Notes: generated by a model not told the origin, from the letters alone. A DNA stretch of 17,775 nucleotides from Planctomycetota bacterium (GCA_026386995.1 JAPLMO010000053.1:1-17775); one strand, 5' to 3'; numbered from the stretch's first letter, positions 8,338-14,246 are shown. Numbers and translations: made by a program.

Positions 8338-8425
8338 CGCCCGTTGAAACGGGCGGAACCAAACGATACGGCCGTTGGCCGAATCCCGACCTCAGGGCTC
8401 AGGCACGACTGCCAAAATGGCAGTC
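8338..8425. repeat. Three consecutive hairpins including GACTGCCA-AAA-TGGCAGTC
   Basis: CGCCCGTT-GA-AACGGGCG (8338-8355), CGGCC-GTT-GGCCG (8369-8381) and GACTGCCA-AAA-TGGCAGTC (8407-8425) follow one another, all perfect. They continue the hairpin chain toward the larger inverted repeat at 8459-8530. Confidence 0.6.
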
Positions 8426-8458
8426 CCTGAGGCCGCCGAGGGGGGCTGAACCACCTGA

Positions 8459-8530
8459 AATCAGGGACAGCGCCAGGCCGCCCGGGCCGCCGGCCCGGCC
8501 CGCCGAAACCGCTTGGCGCTGTCCCTGATT
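8459..8530. repeat. 17-bp-arm inverted repeat AATCAGGGACAGCGCCA
   Basis: AATCAGGGACAGCGCCA (8459-8475) and its exact reverse complement TGGCGCTGTCCCTGATT (8514-8530) flank 38 bases of almost pure G and C that contain further GGCCGCCCGGGCCGCC palindromic sequence. The CAGGGACAG...CTGTCCCTG core resembles REP palindromes I recall beside RayT/Y1 transposase genes in diverse bacteria; no such gene is in the window. GTTTTGGGGG follows the right arm. It marks the abrupt boundary between the GC-rich hairpin region and the AT-richer segment after 8560. Confidence 0.75.
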
Positions 8531-8582
8531 GTTTTGGGGGCGCCAGAAGTGACGTCGGAGAATCCTCACTATCCCGATAGGG

Positions 8583-8806
8583 TATACTAAAGTATATAAT
8601 CGGAGGTGGTCAAAAGCGCTAGGCGGGATGCAAAAGGTATCAAGTTCCGATCAAAACCGTGTGTGAAGTATCAAAAACCAGTAAAAAAGCGCCTTGCCCA
8701 TCTTGCCAAAAGACGAAAAAACGGCCTTGGCGCTAGCGCTAAGGGGGTTTTTGCCTCCACGCGGCGCGAAAGGTGCCCGTTTTCGCCCGCCGGTATATAC
8801 TAAAGT
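8583..8806. repeat. Direct repeat TATACTAAAGT bounding an A-rich block, with inner palindrome
   Basis: TATACTAAAGT occurs at 8583-8593 and 8796-8806. The first copy extends to a 14-base palindrome TATACT-AA-AGTATA (8583-8596) and overlaps a consensus TATAAT (8595-8600), but no -35 element fits 16-18 bases upstream. Inside the block is a 20-base near-palindrome CCTTGGCGCT/AGCGCTAAGG (8725-8744, one mismatch) followed by GGGTTTTT, which could end a plus-strand transcript. A 65-codon GTG frame (8606-8803) crosses the block; its product is extremely rich in Lys and Arg and has no spaced ribosome binding site, so I do not call it a gene. Confidence 0.4.
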
Positions 8807-8934
8807 GAACGCGATACATTTCGGTACTATAGGCTATAAACCCCGCGGCACACTTAGCCGGCGACATTAACTTGGCGTGGCGGGTCAGGAGATCCGCCGC
8901 GCAAAGTTGTGTGGGCTTAAGTGGCGTTGCGGTG

Positions 8935-9765
8935 CTACCGGCCGGAGGCCTTGCGGCGGAGGGTCTCGATGAAGGCCAGCCGCTCGGGCGTCAGGTCGCG
9001 GCGCACTTCCGCCGTCGTCCGGTAGACCTCCAGGATGAACGTGCCGCTGTATGAGACCTGCGCGAGGGCGCGGGCGACGTCGTCGAATGGGATCACGCCC
9101 ATGCCGGGGATGAGGTGGTCGTCCTTCGCGCCGAGGTTGTCGTGGATGTGAACGCCCCATAGCCACGGCCCCATGGCGTGGATGGCGCCGATCGGGTCGC
9201 CGGCCAGTGTGGCGTGCCCGGAATCGTAGGCGAGGCCGACGTGCGGACTCGCCACGGCGTCAACCACCTGCCGCAGGTCGGACGCCTGGCGGCCGAACAT
9301 CGGCGGCGGCATGTTCTCGATGAGGAACCGCACATCATGCTCGCGGCCGATCTCGTGCAGGAGGCCGGCGCTGTCGGTCAGGGTCCCGATGCGGAAGGCG
9401 TCGTTCTGCGTGTCGCCCGACGGCACGGGGTGAACGATGATGTCGCGGCAGCCGAGGGTGCGGGCGTACCGGGCCTCGCCGCGCATGATTTCGATGCTGG
9501 CACTACGCAGGGCCTCGTCGGCGGAGGAGAGGTCGCAGGGGGGGCCGTCGAAACCTTCCAGCGAGAAATACCCGTGAAGGCTGTCGGGCAGGAGGCCGGC
9601 GCCTTCGAGCGTGCGGCGGACCTCGTCGGCGGCGATGCCCTGCTTATAGTTGCGGTAGACCTGGACGCGTCGGATGCCGACTTCCTGAATCAGCGCGATC
9701 TCTTCCCGCACGTTCCAGGTCTTGAAATCAAACGCGATGACGGTCCCGAGGGGCAGGTCGTGCAT
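8935..9765 (-). CDS. Sugar phosphate isomerase/epimerase-like TIM-barrel protein
   Basis: A 276-residue member of the xylose-isomerase-like TIM-barrel (AP endonuclease family 2) superfamily, which includes sugar isomerases, epimerases and IolE/IolI-type enzymes, usually using a divalent metal. The probable metal and acid-base residues are visible: E150 in LIENMPPP, D181 and H184 in YDSGHA, H206 and H208 in GVHIHDN, and E246 in FILEVYR. No signal peptide, so cytoplasmic. The ATG at 9765 lies two bases after the mcsB stop and has no clear ribosome binding site of its own, which implies translational coupling to mcsB. Substrate cannot be deduced; a link to protein arginine phosphorylation is not known to me and the gene may be an operon passenger. 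No clear terminator follows. Confidence 0.88.
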   Translation of the reverse strand: MHDLPLGTVIAFDFKTWNVREEIALIQEVGIRRVQVYRNYKQGIAADEVRRTLEGAGLLPDSLHGYFSLEGFDGPPCDLSSADEALRSASIEIMRGEARYARTLGCRDIIVHPVPSGDTQNDAFRIGTLTDSAGLLHEIGREHDVRFLIENMPPPMFGRQASDLRQVVDAVASPHVGLAYDSGHATLAGDPIGAIHAMGPWLWGVHIHDNLGAKDDHLIPGMGVIPFDDVARALAQVSYSGTFILEVYRTTAEVRRDLTPERLAFIETLRRKASGR

Positions 9766-9767
9766 GG

Positions 9768-10820
9768 TCAGGTCGAGCCCAGGCGTTTTCGGATGTAGTC
9801 GGCGCGGGCCACGTCGCGCTCGGACTCAGCAAGTTCCGCCCCCCGGATTTTCTGGATGTGGCCCGGGCGGGTCTGCAGGAACAACTCGTTAATGACGCCG
9901 ATGGCGATGCCCTTCAGGCGTTCCAGGTGAACGCCCAGCCGCACGGCCGACAGCAGCGTCAGCGTCTCGTCGCTGGAGATAGTGCGTGCGTGCGTCAGGA
10001 TGCCCCATGCCCGGTAGATGCGGTCGTCCAGGATGGCCGGGCTCTCGTTCACCAGCACCTGACGGGCTTGCTGCTCGTACGCGACGATCTGCGGAATGAC
10101 GGCCCCGAGGGTCTTCAGGATGTCGGTCTCGCTGCGTCCCAGGGATGCCTGGTTGGAGATCTGGTAGATGTCGCCGGTGGCCTGGGTGCCCTCGCCGTAA
10201 AGGCCCCGCACCGCCAGGCGCATCCGGGCCACGGCCCGGAAGACCTTCTCGATCTGCTTCGTCAGCACCAAACTCGGCAGGTGCAGCATGACGCTGGCCC
10301 GCATGCCCGTGCCGACGTTGGTGGGGCAAGCCGTCAGGTACCCCAGTTTCGGGGAGAAGGCGTAGGTGATCTGCTCTTCGAGGTGGTTGTCGACGGCGTC
10401 GGCCTCCAGCCAGGCTTCCTGGAGTTGGAGGCCGGGGAAGATGACCTGAAGCCGCAGATGGTCTTCTTCGTTGGCCATGATGGCCAGGCGCTGATGGCTG
10501 TCGACCGCCACGCCGCGCTGACCTTCGGCGGCGGCCAGTTCGCGGCTGATGATGTGGCGTTCGACGAGGCATCGGCGGTCGATTTCGGAGACGTCACCCA
10601 ACTCGAACCACGTGATGTTTTTTGGGCCGAGGGCCTTCAGAACGGCCTTCTTCAGGAATGACTCCAGGTCCTGGCGCTCCTCGGGCCTGAGGCGCGTGGC
10701 GAACGGCCTGCCGGCGACGTTGCGCGCCAGGCGCACCCGCGTCGATAGGACGATGTCGCTCTGCGGGCCGCCGGGCTCAAGCCACGGGCTCGGCGACAGG
10801 ATCAACTCATCCAGTTTCAC
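9768..10820 (-). CDS. mcsB: Protein arginine kinase McsB
   Basis: Phosphorylates arginine side chains of proteins using ATP; in Firmicutes the phosphoarginine mark sends proteins to ClpCP. The 350-residue product belongs to the ATP:guanido phosphotransferase family: SDIVLSTRVRLARN (21-34) with the nucleotide-contacting STRVR, NEEDHLR (117-123), CPTNVGTGMR (165-174) and GDIYQISNQASLG. C-terminal RDVARA (335-340) matches the RDxxRA motif that senses phosphoarginine in Bacillus McsB, which distinguishes it from metabolic creatine/arginine kinases. Length is close to the B. subtilis enzyme. Start is GTG at 10820, with AAGGA eight bases upstream; the first 14 bases overlap the end of mcsA, so the two are coupled. 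No ctsR or clpC lies in the window, unlike the Firmicute operon. Confidence 0.96.
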   Translation of the reverse strand: MKLDELILSPSPWLEPGGPQSDIVLSTRVRLARNVAGRPFATRLRPEERQDLESFLKKAVLKALGPKNITWFELGDVSEIDRRCLVERHIISRELAAAEGQRGVAVDSHQRLAIMANEEDHLRLQVIFPGLQLQEAWLEADAVDNHLEEQITYAFSPKLGYLTACPTNVGTGMRASVMLHLPSLVLTKQIEKVFRAVARMRLAVRGLYGEGTQATGDIYQISNQASLGRSETDILKTLGAVIPQIVAYEQQARQVLVNESPAILDDRIYRAWGILTHARTISSDETLTLLSAVRLGVHLERLKGIAIGVINELFLQTRPGHIQKIRGAELAESERDVARADYIRKRLGST

Positions 10821-11301
10821 CCAGGGATTCCTTGTGTTTGATGAGGTCCCTCAGGCGAGCGGCCTCTTCGTACTTCTCGCCCTCGACGGCCTCCTGAAGT
10901 TGACGCCGCAACTGCATGAGTTGACGCTGCTGCGTCAGGTCGGCCCCCGCCCGGCGGGGCAACTTGCCCAGGTGCTCCGTGGCCCCGTGGACCTTCTCGA
11001 GGACTTCCGCCAGCGGCTCGGCGAACACGTCGTAATCGTGCGGACACCCGAGTCGGCCCTGGCTTCGGAACTCGGCGTACGTTATGCCGCAGTCCGGGCA
11101 CGTCAGGGTCGCCTCCTTGCCCGCCACCTGGTGGGCCTCAAGCATCCCCGAGAGGATGTCCTGGAGGTTGATCTGTGCCTTGACGGCCACGCCTTCTTCC
11201 CTGGCGCAGTCCTCGCACAGATGCCGCTCGCGCTTCTCGTTATGGAGTATCTCGGTCAGGTGGACCGTTGCCGGCTGTTTCTTGCACCGCTGGCAGATCA
11301 C
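10807..11301 (-). CDS. mcsA: McsA-like zinc-binding activator of McsB (UVR domain)
   Basis: Probable adaptor and activator of the arginine kinase encoded by the overlapping next gene. The 164-residue product starts MICQRC: cysteines C3-x2-C6 and C29-x2-C32 form one zinc site, C68-x2-C71 with C86 a second (the usual last Cys of GCxxC is Asp here, in GCPHDY). A UVR motif with heptad character (QLRRQLQEAVEGEKYEEAA and following) covers about 126-161. I choose GTG 11301 rather than GTG 11307 because AAGGGAG (11307-11313 on this strand) then sits five bases upstream, whereas it touches the earlier GTG, and because homologues begin with M-x-C-x-x-C. A strong promoter lies just upstream (11338-11366). 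Zn ligands and UVR domain make the assignment secure in this context. Confidence 0.93.
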   Translation of the reverse strand: MICQRCKKQPATVHLTEILHNEKRERHLCEDCAREEGVAVKAQINLQDILSGMLEAHQVAGKEATLTCPDCGITYAEFRSQGRLGCPHDYDVFAEPLAEVLEKVHGATEHLGKLPRRAGADLTQQRQLMQLRRQLQEAVEGEKYEEAARLRDLIKHKESLGETG

Positions 11302-11337
11302 AGGCACTCCCTTACCGTGCGGGTGAGTTCAAGAGAC

Positions 11338-11366
11338 ATAATACTTCATGGGGCGGGGGAAGTCAA
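11338..11366 (-). promoter_or_regulatory. Strong sigma70-like promoter of the mcsA-mcsB-isomerase operon
   Basis: Read on the minus strand: TTGACT (11366-11361), a spacer of exactly 17 bases, then TATTAT (11343-11338). Each hexamer matches 5 of 6 consensus positions. Transcription would begin near 11331, giving a leader of about 30 bases that ends with AAGGGAG and the GTG at 11301. No CtsR-like tandem heptad operator is evident around it. Confidence 0.75.
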
Positions 11367-11376
11367 CCAAGACGAC

Positions 11377-11455
11377 CATTGCGGATTGCGGATTGCGAAT
11401 TGCGGATTGAACGGCGAAGCGCTTCCGCGCCGTTTCCGTTCTGCAATCCGCAATT
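11377..11455. repeat. GCGGATTG octamer tandem repeat forming an inverted repeat, possible terminator
   Basis: Tandem ATTGCGG octamers run from 11378 to 11409 (ATTGCGGATTGCGGATTGCGAATTGCGG in pieces). The last unit AATTGCGGATTG (11398-11409) pairs perfectly with CAATCCGCAATT (11444-11455), 12 bp, and inner arms ACGGCG/CGCCGT (11411-11416, 11429-11434) extend the structure. It begins one base after the stop of the methyltransferase gene on the minus strand, so it may end that transcript; there is no T-run, so a 3' stabilising or REP-like role is equally possible. Confidence 0.6.
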
Positions 11456-11456
11456 G

Positions 11457-12251
11457 TCACAGTTTTCCCGCCCGCTGCGCCACGATGTACTTCATGCAGT
11501 ACTCGTCCTCGCCCGTCAGGCATGCCGCCGCAAGGGCGGTGGTCATCATGTCGGCCTCCAGCGGGTCGAGGATGGCCGCCGAGAGGCCGGCCGCCGCCGC
11601 TATCGCCAGGAACGTGCGGTTCAGGTGCCGCCGCGCGGGAAGGCCGAACGAAATGTTCGAGAGGCCGACGACCGTGCCCGCGCCGCCGCCCTTTTCGCGG
11701 ATTTCGCGGATCATCGCCAGGACCTGCGCCGTCTGCTCCGGGTTGGTCGACACGGGCCTCAGCAGCGGGTCCACGAAAATGCGGTCGCGCGAGATGCCTG
11801 CCTTGTCGGTCGCGGCAAAGATCTTGTCAAGGGCCCGCCAACGGTCGTCCGTCGACATGGGCATGCCGGAATCGTCCATCGCCATGGCGACCAGTTTCGT
11901 ATCGAACTCGACGGCCAGGGGCAACATGGCGTCGAGGCGCGCCTGCTCGCCGCTGATGGAGTTCAGGAATGCCGTGCCCTTGGGCACGCGCTCCAGACCC
12001 GCCCGCACGACCGACGGGTTGGCCGAGTCGATCGCCAGCGGCTTATCGGTGGCGGCCCGCACGGCCTCGACGGCCCAGATCATGCAGTCGTGCTCGGCAT
12101 CGGGCGACAGGGCTGCGTTGACGTCGATGTAGTCCGCCCCCGCCTCGGCCTGGCGCCGGGCCTCTTCCTGAATGAGCGCCGCGTCTCGGGCGGCAAACGC
12201 CGCGCCCACGCGCTTGCGTGTGGCGTTGATGCGTTCGGCGATGATTAGCAT
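11457..12251 (-). CDS. Methyltetrahydrofolate:corrinoid protein methyltransferase-like (AcsE/MeTr family)
   Basis: Probably moves the methyl group of 5-methyl-tetrahydrofolate to the cobalt of a corrinoid protein, as in the Wood-Ljungdahl pathway or methylamine/glycine-betaine demethylation. The 264 residues are nearly the length of Moorella MeTr (262) and form a pterin-binding TIM barrel. D75 (LAIDSANP), N97 (LNSISG), D161 (VDPLLRP) and N199 (GLSNISFGLP) fall almost exactly where MeTr has its pterin-binding Asp/Asn residues. Start ATG 12251 follows AAGGA with six bases spacing. A dihydropteroate synthase is less likely, because it lacks that enzyme's typical loops and the GLSNISFG motif marks the MeTr group. 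No corrinoid protein gene lies nearby. Same strand as the HPS-RraA gene, 149 bases apart across a large palindromic element. Confidence 0.88.
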   Translation of the reverse strand: MLIIAERINATRKRVGAAFAARDAALIQEEARRQAEAGADYIDVNAALSPDAEHDCMIWAVEAVRAATDKPLAIDSANPSVVRAGLERVPKGTAFLNSISGEQARLDAMLPLAVEFDTKLVAMAMDDSGMPMSTDDRWRALDKIFAATDKAGISRDRIFVDPLLRPVSTNPEQTAQVLAMIREIREKGGGAGTVVGLSNISFGLPARRHLNRTFLAIAAAAGLSAAILDPLEADMMTTALAAACLTGEDEYCMKYIVAQRAGKL

Positions 12252-12268
12252 AACTATTCCTTATTATC

Positions 12269-12382
12269 GCACATTACTGTATCGGGTGCCACGGTTGCGC
12301 CGTTCAGCAACCGTGCCGCCGTTCGACGCAGAGCACGGCTGCAAACAGCGCAGCCGTGGCACCAGCGTCTTGGATAATGTGC
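12269..12382. repeat. 114-bp nested inverted repeat (BIME/MITE-like) between HPS-RraA and MeTr genes
   Basis: Symmetric layers: outermost GCACATTA (12269-12276) / TAATGTGC (12375-12382); next GGTGCCACGG (12285-12294) / CCGTGGCACC (12354-12363); and inside two separate hairpins, CACGGTTGC-8-GCAACCGTG (12290-12315) and CACGGCTGC-7-GCAGCCGTG (12334-12358). The two inner hairpins are homologous (T versus C at one position), as if an ancestral hairpin had been duplicated in inverted fashion. The GTGCCACGG piece also occurs in the 7.8-8.2 kb repeat region. It fills the intercistronic gap and would fold strongly in mRNA. Confidence 0.8.
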
Positions 12383-12400
12383 AATCTGAATCAACCCGCG

Positions 12401-13696
12401 CTACCGCTGTTTCTCCCACTTCTGAAGGTACGCCACCTGGCCCAGGGTCCGGCCTTCGCGGATTTCGGCCCGCATCCGGTTCTCGGCTTCCAGCACGTCC
12501 TGGGCGCGGTTGGCGAGTTCGACGACCTTCTCCTTCGCCAGGACCATGAGGCCGTCGGCGTCGCCGACGATCCAGTCGCCCGGCATGACCTCCACGCCCG
12601 CCAGGCGGATAGGCCCGCCGATTTCGCCGAACCCCTTCGGGTACCCCGCGTGGCTGCACACGTGCCGCGCGTGCGCCGGGAAGGCGAGGCGGCGGATTTC
12701 GTCGGCGTCGCGGATGGCCCCGTCGATGACAACGCCCGCCACCTTTTTCTGCGTCGCGCTCTCGGTGGCAAGTTCTCCCCAGACGGCCGGTGGAGATCCG
12801 CCCGCGTCGATGGCGATCACCTGGCCGGCCTCGGCGTGGTCGATCGCCTCGACGGGCTTGGCGAAGTCGCCCGGAGCGGTGCGGACAGTCAGGACCGGCC
12901 CGACCAGTTTCGCCCCCGGCGTGATCTGCGCGAGGTCCATGATGCACGGCCGATGGTGCGCGGCGTCGCTCAAGTTGGCCGTCGAAACGCGCAGGAGCAC
13001 CTCGCGAACGTTCTCGAGACTGGCGCGGCGGAAAAGTTCCGTCTTGACGGCCTGGCCCGTGTCGAGGGCCTTGCGGATGTCGGCCGTGGCTCTTCCCGGG
13101 CACTCGGCCTTGGTGATCGCGCCGCCGATGACGACGATCGATGCCCCCGTCGCCGCCGCCCGCGGGGCCGTCTCGGAGTTCAGGCCGCCGGCCGCCGCCA
13201 GCGGAATCTGCGTCGCCTTTGCCAGGCGCGCGAGGAGTTCAAACGGGTCCCCGCCCCGCATCTGCACGTCGATGGGGCAGTGGACCGAGACGAACGCCAG
13301 GCCCCAGTCGGCCATCTGCTCGACGAGCCGCTCGGGCTCCGTCGCGCCGAGAAGGTCCACGCCGATGCCGAGGCCGTAGTTGCGGCCGACCTCGATACAT
13401 TCGCGGATGGTCGACTCGCTTGCCGTCGCCAGGACGATGGCGTAATCGGCCCCCGCCTTGGCGGCCGCCTCCATCTCGATGCGGCCGGCATCGGCGGTCT
13501 TCATGTCCGCCACGATCTTCTTGTCGGGGAACTTCTCGCGCAGGACGCGCACCGCGCTGAGGCCCTCGCTCTTGATGAGCGGCGTGCCGGCCTCGACCCA
13601 GTCGGCGCCCTGCGGCACGGCCTCGGCCGCGATGCGCAGGGCACGCTCGAGGTCCAGGAGGTCAAGGGCGAGTTGTAGTGTTACTGACAATTTCAT
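12401..13696 (-). CDS. Fusion of 3-hexulose-6-phosphate synthase and RraA-like domain
   Basis: The N-terminal half (1-215) is a 3-hexulose-6-phosphate synthase of the OMP-decarboxylase superfamily, which condenses formaldehyde with ribulose 5-phosphate (or runs in reverse for pentose supply). Visible: VEAGTPLIKSEG (34-45), the catalytic DMKTAD (64-69), VDLLGAT (113-119) and SVHCPID (137-143). The C-terminal half (about 225-431) is RraA-like: WGELATESA (306-314), GVVIDGAIRDADEI (321-334) with R329-D330, and GDADGLMVL (378-386). RraA-like proteins range from RNase E regulators to class II aldolases/decarboxylases. This bifunctional architecture is known in archaea and some bacteria; there is no separate 6-phospho-3-hexuloisomerase in view. 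ATG 13696 has GGAG three bases upstream. It lies downstream of the pterin gene, upstream of MeTr, all on one strand. Confidence 0.92.
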   Translation of the reverse strand: MKLSVTLQLALDLLDLERALRIAAEAVPQGADWVEAGTPLIKSEGLSAVRVLREKFPDKKIVADMKTADAGRIEMEAAAKAGADYAIVLATASESTIRECIEVGRNYGLGIGVDLLGATEPERLVEQMADWGLAFVSVHCPIDVQMRGGDPFELLARLAKATQIPLAAAGGLNSETAPRAAATGASIVVIGGAITKAECPGRATADIRKALDTGQAVKTELFRRASLENVREVLLRVSTANLSDAAHHRPCIMDLAQITPGAKLVGPVLTVRTAPGDFAKPVEAIDHAEAGQVIAIDAGGSPPAVWGELATESATQKKVAGVVIDGAIRDADEIRRLAFPAHARHVCSHAGYPKGFGEIGGPIRLAGVEVMPGDWIVGDADGLMVLAKEKVVELANRAQDVLEAENRMRAEIREGRTLGQVAYLQKWEKQR

Positions 13697-13711
13697 ATCT
13701 CCAGGCGGCAG

Positions 13712-13817
13712 AGTTCAAAGTTCAAAGTTCAAAGTTCAAAGTTCAAAGAAACGGCACAGGGCACGGCCGTAGCGGCGTCGTTTTCAACTTTGAACCTTGA
13801 ACTTTGAACTTTGAACT
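13712..13817. repeat. Heptamer tandem repeats forming a 35-bp-arm inverted repeat
   Basis: Five perfect AGTTCAA units (13712-13746) face five TTGAACT units (13783-13817); the latter have two mismatches, giving 33 of 35 paired positions around a 36-base loop. The right arm lies inside the 3' end of the pterin gene and encodes its last residues; the left arm lies just upstream of the HPS-RraA start codon. In the minus-strand transcript this would be a long AU-rich stem between the two genes. Confidence 0.9.
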
Positions 13818-14188
13818 TTCGTTTGCTTATACGTTGCGGCGCACCGGGCCGATTCCCAGCACGTGACGGAGGCCACGCGGACGCCCTTGGGCACGCGCTT
13901 GGCCACGGCCTCGGCGATGATGCGGGCCAGGTTCTCGCTCGAGGGGTTCAGGCGGTCGAACGGCGGCGCCTCGTTCAGGTACGCGTGGTCCAGCGGATCG
14001 ATGACCTCGGCGAGGATGCGCTTCGCCTCGACGAAGTCCATGAGCATCCCCTCGCGGCCCAGCCGCGTGCCCTCCAGCCGCAGGTCCACCCGCCAGTTGT
14101 GCCCATGCAGCCGCTCGCACTTGCCCTTGTAATGGCGCAGGTTGTGCGCGGCGCTGAATTCGGCCGTGATAAAGAGTTCGTAAGGCAT
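13784..14188 (-). CDS. queD: QueD / PTPS-family pterin synthase (COG0720)
   Basis: Converts 7,8-dihydroneopterin triphosphate to 6-carboxy-tetrahydropterin for queuosine, or possibly to 6-hydroxymethyl-dihydropterin for folate. The 134-residue protein has zinc ligands H15, H28 and H30 (AAHNLRHY, HGHNW), catalytic C24 in CERLHGH, D67-H68 in DPLDHAYLN, E85 in PSSENLA and E112 in CWES. C24 is followed by E25, so both the CxxxHGH pattern of QueD and the ExxHGH pattern I associate with PTPS-III are present. The family normally ends near residue 120; the last about ten residues (KVQSSKFKVQS) come from the heptamer repeat, and the stop TGA (13786-13784) sits in a mutated unit. The start ATG 14188 has no good ribosome binding site; TTGTGT-17-TAAAAT (14223-14195) could make a nearly leaderless transcript. 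Divergent from pabB. Confidence 0.88.
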   Translation of the reverse strand: MPYELFITAEFSAAHNLRHYKGKCERLHGHNWRVDLRLEGTRLGREGMLMDFVEAKRILAEVIDPLDHAYLNEAPPFDRLNPSSENLARIIAEAVAKRVPKGVRVASVTCWESARCAATYKQTKVQSSKFKVQS

Positions 14189-14246
14189 GGCCTGATTTTA
14201 GGGGGTCCGGCGGAGCCACACAAGGCTTTTGTCGGGCACAAATCAA

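Larger units (their letters stand above)
7393..8934. other. 1.5-kb gene-poor region, mosaic of palindromic repeats
   Basis: No open frame here looks like a gene; the long ones are proline/arginine-rich translations of GC-rich repeats. The segment 7393-8530 is a chain of at least twelve short perfect inverted repeats, many with three-base loops, in several sequence families (the main ones are listed separately). Stretches such as GAGTTTCAGGTTCCAGGTTTC (7885-7905) and CAGTTTCAGGTTTCAG (7931-7946) are degenerate tandem motifs. The segment 8531-8870 differs: it is poor in GC, rich in A-runs and contains TATACTAAAGT twice. No transposase, integrase or RNA gene was recognised. On both sides the nearest genes point inward (methylase from the left, isomerase from the right), so it is a convergent intergenic space. 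Confidence 0.8.

Noticed and set aside
7376..8347. 323-codon and 239-codon plus-strand frames over the repeat region
   Set aside because: They translate palindromes in different frames (Pro, Arg, Gly rich, repeated PRQCRGF-like pieces) and have no domain; treated as non-coding.
8606..8803. 65-residue basic GTG frame
   Set aside because: GGAGG touches the GTG with no spacer, no homologue recognised, Lys/Arg excess follows from A-rich DNA; kept only as a remark.
10549..12132. 527-codon plus-strand frame opposite mcsA, mcsB and MeTr
   Set aside because: Spans three well-supported genes and their promoter on the other strand; composition is that of antisense reading.
12356..13678. 440-codon plus-strand frame opposite HPS-RraA
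   Set aside because: Antisense shadow of a protein with intact catalytic motifs.
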